Assembly (NCBI RefSeq): GCF_001975225.1
Contig: NZ_CP019445.1
Span: 1,488,001 to 1,552,000, forward strand
Direction of reading: 5' to 3'
Origin: Kosakonia cowanii JCM 10956 = DSM 18146
GTDB taxonomy: Bacteria; Pseudomonadota; Gammaproteobacteria; Enterobacterales; Enterobacteriaceae
Length of the DNA: 64,000 bases
Positions within the stretch are counted from its first letter, which is position 1, and each line of letters starts with the position of its first letter. Positions 61,766-64,000 of this stretch are shown here, piece by piece. The translations under genes and the position numbers were made by a program. Under the pieces are notes generated by a model, which was not told where the DNA came from, searched no databases, and saw only the letters and a program-made list of their open reading frames with translations.

Positions 61766-62764
61766 TCACGTTACCTGCCAGTAGCCCCCTTTCTTCGCAC
61801 CGACACGTAGCAGCTTTCCCTTTTGCTGTAACGATTGCAGGTAGCGCTCCACCGTGCGTGCGCTTACCGCCAGTTCGCTGGCGAGCGCCTTTGCAGAGAG
61901 ATCAGGCCGTCTGTTAAGCAGGCTTAATACCGCGCGCTCCGCCTCGCTGAAGGATAAAATTTGTTCCGACATCTCTTCCGACACGTTATCCGACAAGGTG
62001 AATGACGGATTAAGCCCCTCGATCAACGCTGCGTTGACCACCGAGAGCATAAAGGCGACGAACGCCGTACAGTCACTGGCTTTATCGCACTCTCCGAGCA
62101 CCTGGTAATAGCGGTCTTGCTGGTAATGAATGATGGTTTCTACCGGCAGCCAGGCCAGTTCGGAGCGCCACTCGCTAAGGATAAGCGTCTGCCATAAGCG
62201 GCCCATGCGTCCATTACCATCGGCAAAGGGGTGAATAAATTCAAATTCGTAATGGAAAACTGAACTGGCGACTAACGGATGCAAATCCGTGGTGGCGAGC
62301 CATTCCAGAAGCTCATCCATAAGGTGCGCAACCCGTGAGGCGGGCGGTGCCATATGGATTAACTGCGTTTCACGATAGATACCGACATTGCCGCGCCGAA
62401 AATGGCCGGGATTATCCACAAGACCAAACGTAAGCAGGCGATGCGCTTCCAGCAAGTCGGCAACACGTCCGCTTTTCCAGCGAGTCATGGACTCATAGGC
62501 GTTTATCGCATTGCGCACTTCCTGAATATCTTTTGCCGGTGCCAGCACGCGCTTCCCTTCCAGCACGGCGGTAACCTGCTCTGTCGTCAGGCTGTTATGC
62601 TCAATCGCCAGCGACGCCTGAATAGTACGAATACGGTTATTTTTGCGCAGCAGCGGTGAAGAGCGCCCGGATTGCGCCGCCCAGAGCCCCAGCAACTCCG
62701 CGATCTCAACGACCTGATTGAGGATCGCGGCGGTGATGGTAAAGGGAGGCACATAGCGGCTCAT
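61766..62764 (-). CDS. Fic-domain protein with C-terminal helix-turn-helix
   Basis: 332 residues. The Fic catalytic motif HPFADGNGRMGR starts at 178, with the catalytic His178 and full consensus for AMP transfer. An N-terminal inhibitory helix is indicated by SLAIEHN at 51-57, matching the S/TxxxE part of the class II self-inhibition motif with H in place of the usual G/N. A C-terminal winged helix (SAKALASELAVSARTVERYL, LRVGAKKGGYW) suggests DNA binding. It starts 5 bp after the stop of rsmI, so both may be co-transcribed. The target is unknown. Confidence 0.88.
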   Translation of the reverse strand: MSRYVPPFTITAAILNQVVEIAELLGLWAAQSGRSSPLLRKNNRIRTIQASLAIEHNSLTTEQVTAVLEGKRVLAPAKDIQEVRNAINAYESMTRWKSGRVADLLEAHRLLTFGLVDNPGHFRRGNVGIYRETQLIHMAPPASRVAHLMDELLEWLATTDLHPLVASSVFHYEFEFIHPFADGNGRMGRLWQTLILSEWRSELAWLPVETIIHYQQDRYYQVLGECDKASDCTAFVAFMLSVVNAALIEGLNPSFTLSDNVSEEMSEQILSFSEAERAVLSLLNRRPDLSAKALASELAVSARTVERYLQSLQQKGKLLRVGAKKGGYWQVT

Positions 62765-62769
62765 CGGTG

Positions 62770-63630
62770 TTACCCCTGGTTATCCAGTGCGTACTTATAG
62801 AGGGCGTTTTTCTTCACGCCGTGGATCTCTGCGGCCAGCGCGGCGGCTTTTTTCAGCGGCAGTTCGGCTTGCAGCAGCGCCAGCGTGCGCAGCGCATCGG
62901 CGGGTAGCGCGTCCTCCTGCGCTTTATGGCCTTCGACAATCAGCACCATCTCGCCTTTGCGGCGGTTCTCATCCTCTTTCACCCATGCCAGCAGCTCGCC
63001 AACCGGCGCGCCCTGAATGCTCTCCCAGGTTTTGGTCAGCTCGCGCGCCAGCACCACGTAACGGGAGGGGCCCCAAACCGCAACCATATCCTCCAGGCTC
63101 TCCAGCAGGCGATGGGTCGATTCGTAGAAGATCAGCGTGCGCGGCTCGGCCTCAATCGCTTTAAGCGCGTCGCGGCGGCCTTTAGATTTCGCCGGGAGAA
63201 AGCCTTCGTAACAGAAGCGATCGGAGGGCAACCCTGCCGCACTGAGGGCGGCAATCGCCGCGCAGGGGCCGGGCAGCGGCACAACGCGAATGCCAGCTTC
63301 GCGGCAGGTACGCACCAGGTGATAGCCGGGATCGTTAATCAGCGGCGTGCCCGCATCCGAGACGAGGGCAATGTTCTGCCCCTCTTTCAGCTTCGCCACC
63401 AGCATTTGCGCTTTTTGCTGCTCGTTATGGTCGTGAAGGGCAAACATCCGCGCGTTGATGGCGAAATGTTGCAGCAGTAAACCGGTGTGGCGGGTATCCT
63501 CAGCAGCAATCAAATCAACGTCTTGCAACACGGTTAATGCGCGTTGGGTAATATCAGCCAAATTCCCGATGGGAGTAGGTACAATGTAAAGCTGACCTTG
63601 AGAATTCTCCGCCGATTCGTGTTGTTTCAT
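62770..63630 (-). CDS. rsmI: 16S rRNA (cytidine-1402-2'-O)-methyltransferase RsmI
   Basis: RsmI methylates the ribose of C1402 in the decoding centre. 286 residues, as in E. coli. Tetrapyrrole-methylase fold features: [54 protein letters not shown] and [20 protein letters not shown]. Divergent from lpoA as in E. coli (yraL/yraM). Confidence 0.96.
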   Translation of the reverse strand: MKQHESAENSQGQLYIVPTPIGNLADITQRALTVLQDVDLIAAEDTRHTGLLLQHFAINARMFALHDHNEQQKAQMLVAKLKEGQNIALVSDAGTPLINDPGYHLVRTCREAGIRVVPLPGPCAAIAALSAAGLPSDRFCYEGFLPAKSKGRRDALKAIEAEPRTLIFYESTHRLLESLEDMVAVWGPSRYVVLARELTKTWESIQGAPVGELLAWVKEDENRRKGEMVLIVEGHKAQEDALPADALRTLALLQAELPLKKAAALAAEIHGVKKNALYKYALDNQG

Positions 63631-63692
63631 TGTTTCATCCGTATTGCCGATTTAATATTGAGCACTGCGTAAAAAATATCACTGGATACAGT

Positions 63693-64000
63693 ATGCTACC
63701 GTCAAAATTTCTTCGTTCGAAAGCCACGCGCTGCCTGCCTGTGGTGCTGGCCGCCCTGCTGTTCGCGGGCTGCGGCACACAGTCAACAGACCAGAGCACC
63801 TCGCATATGGAGGGCTCAGCGCAGGCTGATTCTGCCTACTATCTGCATCAGATGCAGCAAAGCACAGATGATAGCAAGACCAACTGGCAATTACTCGCCA
63901 TTCGTGCACTGCTCAAAGAGGGCAAAACCCAGCACGCCAACGAGCTGTTTGGTCAGCTGCCGCAGGATCTGAACGATACGCAGCGTAAAGAGTACGCGCT
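63693..64000 (+). CDS. lpoA: Penicillin-binding protein activator LpoA, N-terminal part
   Basis: LpoA is the outer-membrane lipoprotein that activates PBP1A. 102 complete codons are visible and the frame runs off the window. The signal peptide ends in the lipobox LFAGCGTQ, with the lipidated cysteine near residue 27, followed by a Ser/Gln-rich linker and a TPR-like start (WQLLAIRALLKEGKTQHANE). The start is ATG 63693. The position beside rsmI matches E. coli yraM. Confidence 0.93.
   Translation, partial: MLPSKFLRSKATRCLPVVLAALLFAGCGTQSTDQSTSHMEGSAQADSAYYLHQMQQSTDDSKTNWQLLAIRALLKEGKTQHANELFGQLPQDLNDTQRKEYA

Overview
The window is chromosomal DNA of a member of the Enterobacteriaceae close to Enterobacter, Kosakonia or Klebsiella; the species cannot be fixed from this sequence alone. 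The evidence is near-complete E. coli-like synteny (plsY, tsaD, rpsU-dnaG-rpoD, mug, ileX, yqjHI, aer, patA, fadH, rlmG, ygjP, ygjR, alx, sstT, uxaCA, exuT, exuR, yqjA-mzrA, yqjCDEK, yqjF, yqjG, yhaH, yhaJ, yhaK, yhaL, rnpB, garKRLP, garD, rsmI, lpoA), visibly GC-rich core genes, REP/BIME repeats and a type A RNase P RNA.

Layout. 1-6400: plsY end, tsaD, the macromolecular synthesis operon rpsU-dnaG-rpoD and mug. 6434-6509: tRNA-Ile(CAU), ileX. 6465-10985: a 4.5-kb integrated element bounded by a 50-bp direct repeat of the 3' part of ileX. It carries a small membrane protein, an SOS-box-linked small gene, a decayed phage baseplate gene, an integrase stump and a strikingly AT-rich KAP-type P-loop NTPase gene. 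11195-18361: more accessory DNA, with a giant DUF4011-helicase-nuclease-DUF3320 gene, a fragment of a macro-domain (DarG-like) gene and a hexapeptide acetyltransferase without an obvious start codon. 18677-19846: a J-domain coiled-coil protein. Together 6434-18361 looks like a defence hotspot, and the KAP NTPase is the best candidate for something little described.

19876-25000: the metal-responsive yqjH/yqjI pair with visible Fur and YqjI operator candidates, then two chemoreceptor genes (a 4HB-type MCP and aer), each with a good FliA promoter. 25300-34690: patA, fadH, rlmG, ygjP, ygjR, alx behind a yybP-ykoY type riboswitch, and sstT. 34758-40342: hexuronate catabolism (uxaC-uxaA, exuT, exuR) with CRP and ExuR-like sites. 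40676-47340: envelope and stress genes yqjA-mzrA, yqjCDEK, yqjF, yqjG, yhaH, yhaJ, yhaK, yhaL. 47380-48132: a class I glutamine amidotransferase. 48547-48924: rnpB.

48957-55248: the galactarate/glucarate pathway. GarP imports the acids, GarD dehydrates galactarate, GarL cleaves the keto-deoxy acid, GarR reduces tartronate semialdehyde and GarK phosphorylates glycerate. 55439-61735: a complete galactitol operon gatYZABCD followed by gatR, with the same 13-bp palindrome-containing element before gatY and before gatR. The window ends with a Fic protein gene, rsmI and the start of lpoA.
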